From positions 1 through 14,432 of the forward strand of contig JAMDAJ010000032.1 of NCBI GenBank assembly GCA_023485925.1: DNA of 14,432 bases. Direction: 5' to 3'. Source of the stretch: Patescibacteria group bacterium (GTDB taxonomy: Bacteria; Patescibacteriota; Doudnabacteria; UBA920; 2-01-FULL-50-11). The translations under genes were made by a program, and so were the position numbers. Positions 13,223 through 14,432 of the stretch are shown here, piece by piece (within the stretch, counting starts at the first letter, position 1; every line of letters begins with the position of its first letter). The notes beneath the pieces were generated by a model. That model had not been told where the DNA came from. It ran no database searches and was given only the letters and a program-made list of their open reading frames with translations.

Positions 13223-13322
13223 CCCCGTTAGGCATATCCCCCCGGAGGGAGTCGAACCCCCATTAGTGGCTTAGAAGTCCACAGTTCTATCCGTTGAACT
13301 ACGAGGGGAATGCCTAACGGGG
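13223..13322. repeat. 13-bp perfect inverted repeat enclosing the inner tRNA-Arg
   Basis: CCCCGTTAGGCAT (13223-13235) and ATGCCTAACGGGG (13310-13322) lie two bases and one base from the tRNA ends. In RNA they would extend the acceptor stem into a helix of about 20 bp, with one A-A style interruption. Confidence 0.8.
13237..13308 (-). tRNA. tRNA-Arg (anticodon TCT), CCA not encoded
   Basis: Acceptor CCCCTCG/CGGGGGG (one T-G pair), D arm GTTC/GAAC, anticodon arm GTGGA-CTTCTAA-GCCAC with anticodon TCT (reads AGA/AGG), variable loop TAATG, T arm GGGGG-TTCGACT-CCCTC with a canonical T-loop, A73. The last anticodon-stem pair is A-G. The CCA tail must be added by tRNA nucleotidyltransferase. Its 5' 17 bases recur at 13327-13343 as part of the outer copy. 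Confidence 0.88.
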
Positions 13323-13414
13323 CAAGTTGAACTACGAGGGGAAATGTCTCAAGGGAAAATGGTGCGTCCCTAGCTCTTAAATTATTATCTGCGAAGTAAT
13401 TGGTCCGCTCGGTC

Positions 13415-13439
13415 GAAAAGAAAACTACTATTTCTTTTC
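13415..13439. other. 9-bp hairpin in the divergent intergenic region
   Basis: GAAAAGAAA (13415-13423) pairs with TTTCTTTTC (13431-13439) around a 7-nt loop. It would lie at the 5' end of the minus-strand tRNA transcript. The remainder of 13342-13552 contains the two promoters and no gene. Confidence 0.5.
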
Positions 13440-13452
13440 TCCCTTACTGCCA

Positions 13453-13480
13453 ATTATATCAAATCCGGACATTGCCGTCA
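13453..13480 (-). promoter_or_regulatory. Probable promoter of the composite tRNA-Arg locus
   Basis: On the minus strand TATAAT (13453-13458) has an upstream TGAC-containing box (about 13475-13481, spacing 16-17 bp). The start would be near 13446, about 105 nt before the outer tRNA sequence. Confidence 0.55.
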
Positions 13481-13519
13481 TGCGCCGCAAAAGACTTTCC
13501 CTGCTGGACCAAAATTTGC

Positions 13520-13525
13520 TATAAT
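13520..13525 (+). promoter_or_regulatory. -10 box of the cyclopropane synthase gene
   Basis: A perfect TATAAT lies 27 nt before the ATG at 13553. The -35 region is weak (around 13495-13502). GGGAGG at 13542-13547 is a strong ribosome-binding site. Confidence 0.55.
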
Positions 13526-13552
13526 ATGCTGATTTTGAACCGGGAGGACCAT

Positions 13553-14432
13553 ATGTTTCAAGGAATGCTCCGCCACCTACTGGACAATCTTTCTTACGGC
13601 CTTCCGCTGGAACTTACGGTCGTCCACTGCGGCGGCCGAGTTCAGCGCGTCGGAAGAAAGACGCCAAAAATCCCGGAGGTCATCCTGACCTTCCGGCATC
13701 CCGCCGCTTACCGCCGCATCCTTCTTGACCATTCACTCGGGTTCGGCGAGTGCTACGCCGAAGGTCTGATTGAAGTTCAGGGCATGTACGGACTTTACCA
13801 TCTGCTGCGGGCCTTCTACGAATCCGCGCAAGGGCTGCACCACTGGCTGAACGCCCTGCCGGCTCTGGCTCGGTTTGGCAACTGGCCCGGCACATTCAAC
13901 GACGCCGAAACCAGCGGCCGCAACGCCAAAGCGCACTACGATGCCAACGACGAAATCGTCCGACTCATCACCGGGCGCAACCACGTCTACTCTTGCGCAC
14001 TGTTCCTCTTCCCCGATATGACCCTGGAACAGGCGCAGATGGCCAAGCTCGATTACCTGCTACGCAAGGCGGATTGTCAGCCCGGATTGTCACTTTTAGA
14101 CATTGGCTGCGGCTACGGCGCTCTTATCCGCCGCGCCACCAAAAAATACGGCATGGTGGCGTACGGTACGACCCTCTCCGAAAACCAGCAGCGAGTTGGT
14201 CAGGAGCTGATCGCAGCCGAAGGCCTGCAAAACTCCTGCCACATCCACGAATGCGACTACCGCGATCTGGAGTGCCGTTACGACAGGGTGATTTCCGTCG
14301 GCATGTTCGAGCACGTCGGCCGGCGCAACTGGCCGGATTTTTTCCGCGCCGTATGCCTCGCACTGGCGCCCGACGGAGTGTTTGTGCTCCACACCATCTG
14401 CCGCAACCGCCGGAGAGCCGTTTGGCAGCCAG
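13553..14432 (+). CDS. cfa: Cyclopropane-fatty-acyl-phospholipid synthase, C-terminus cut by window end
   Basis: The visible 293 residues match the CFA/mycolic-acid synthase family, SAM-dependent enzymes that add a methylene bridge to double bonds in membrane phospholipid acyl chains. An N-terminal domain (about 1-120) contains GFGECYAEGLIEVQG, like the GEAYMDG region of the family. AKAHYDANDEIVRLI (about 126-140) and VYSCALF (C148) are the signature block before the SAM fold. SAM motif I is LLDIGCGYGA (181-190), and the active-site block is SVGMFEHVG with E253. About 90 residues are missing at the right edge compared with the usual 380-400. GGGAGG and TATAAT support the start. The gene is GC-rich compared with the element and transcribed away from the tRNA locus. 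Confidence 0.9.
   Translation, partial: MFQGMLRHLLDNLSYGLPLELTVVHCGGRVQRVGRKTPKIPEVILTFRHPAAYRRILLDHSLGFGECYAEGLIEVQGMYGLYHLLRAFYESAQGLHHWLNALPALARFGNWPGTFNDAETSGRNAKAHYDANDEIVRLITGRNHVYSCALFLFPDMTLEQAQMAKLDYLLRKADCQPGLSLLDIGCGYGALIRRATKKYGMVAYGTTLSENQQRVGQELIAAEGLQNSCHIHECDYRDLECRYDRVISVGMFEHVGRRNWPDFFRAVCLALAPDGVFVLHTICRNRRRAVWQP

Larger units (their letters stand above)
13109..13341 (-). pseudogene. Interrupted tRNA-Arg-like gene hosting a nested tRNA
   Basis: Read on the minus strand, removal of two inserts leaves a cloverleaf similar to tRNA-Arg(TCT). The acceptor CCCCTCG (13335-13341) pairs with CGAGGGG (13110-13116), and A73 is at 13109. The D stem is GTTC/GAAC. The anticodon stem is GTGGA with GCAAC, and the loop CTTC|TAA is split. 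The T arm is GCAGG-CTTGATT-CCTAC. The first insert (about 13219-13325, in the D-loop) contains the complete tRNA-Arg at 13237-13308. The second (13146-13196, in the anticodon loop) is two hairpins. Mismatches in the anticodon and T stems and the T-loop C54 suggest it is degenerate, although acceptor and D stems are perfect. No CCA is encoded. Confidence 0.7.

Noticed and set aside
13033..13266. Open frames on both strands over the tRNA-Arg locus
   Set aside because: They run through tRNA structures and palindromes and have no coding features.
13680..14392. Minus-strand frames in the right end
   Set aside because: They are shadows of the GC-rich cyclopropane synthase gene, whose plus-strand frame shows clear SAM-binding and active-site motifs.

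Overview
The window looks like a chromosomal segment of a Candidate Phyla Radiation (Patescibacteria/Parcubacteria-like) bacterium. This rests on inference from the gene set: short genes, many small membrane proteins of unknown function, a minimal DksA-type regulator, a DUF4870 protein, a type IV pilin, and a tRNA gene without an encoded CCA. TGA is used as a stop (58-aa gene at 2943-3119), so the TGA-recoding CPR lineages are unlikely.

Left host region (1-4255, nearly all minus strand): the start of a DEAD-box RNA helicase, an HD-domain hydrolase and a YhhQ-type queuosine-precursor transporter form one operon. They are followed by a hairpin repeat, a DUF4870 membrane protein, another small membrane protein, a DksA/TraR zinc-finger regulator, an unlisted 58-aa ORF and a CaCA-family Na+/Ca2+ antiporter. 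Several intrinsic terminators separate them.

Middle region (4256-11876): I read this as a 7.6-kb integrative element in the 3' end of a tRNA-His gene. A perfect 22-bp direct repeat lies at 4256-4277 and 11855-11876. The right copy is the last bases of the tRNA-His gene with its CCA plus 13 bp beyond. Inside are a large serine recombinase (+ strand), a membrane-anchored protein with two PsbP/DUF1795-like segments, a truncated EcoRI-type adenine methyltransferase, a coiled-coil/zinc-ribbon protein, and a tight four-gene minus-strand operon. That operon is led by an 836-aa secreted LCAT-like lipase with an Ig-like domain, has a near-consensus promoter, and is bounded by two related hairpin terminators.

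Right host region (11877-14432): tRNA-His with its own strong promoter, a small membrane protein, a type IV prepilin, and a tRNA locus in which an intact tRNA-Arg(TCT) sits inside the D-loop of a second, broken tRNA-Arg-like copy. A 13-bp inverted repeat extends the inner acceptor stem, and a 51-nt double hairpin interrupts the outer anticodon loop. The window ends inside a plus-strand cyclopropane-fatty-acid synthase gene.

The two most unusual items are the element with a serine recombinase at a tRNA 3' end, and the tRNA-within-tRNA structure.
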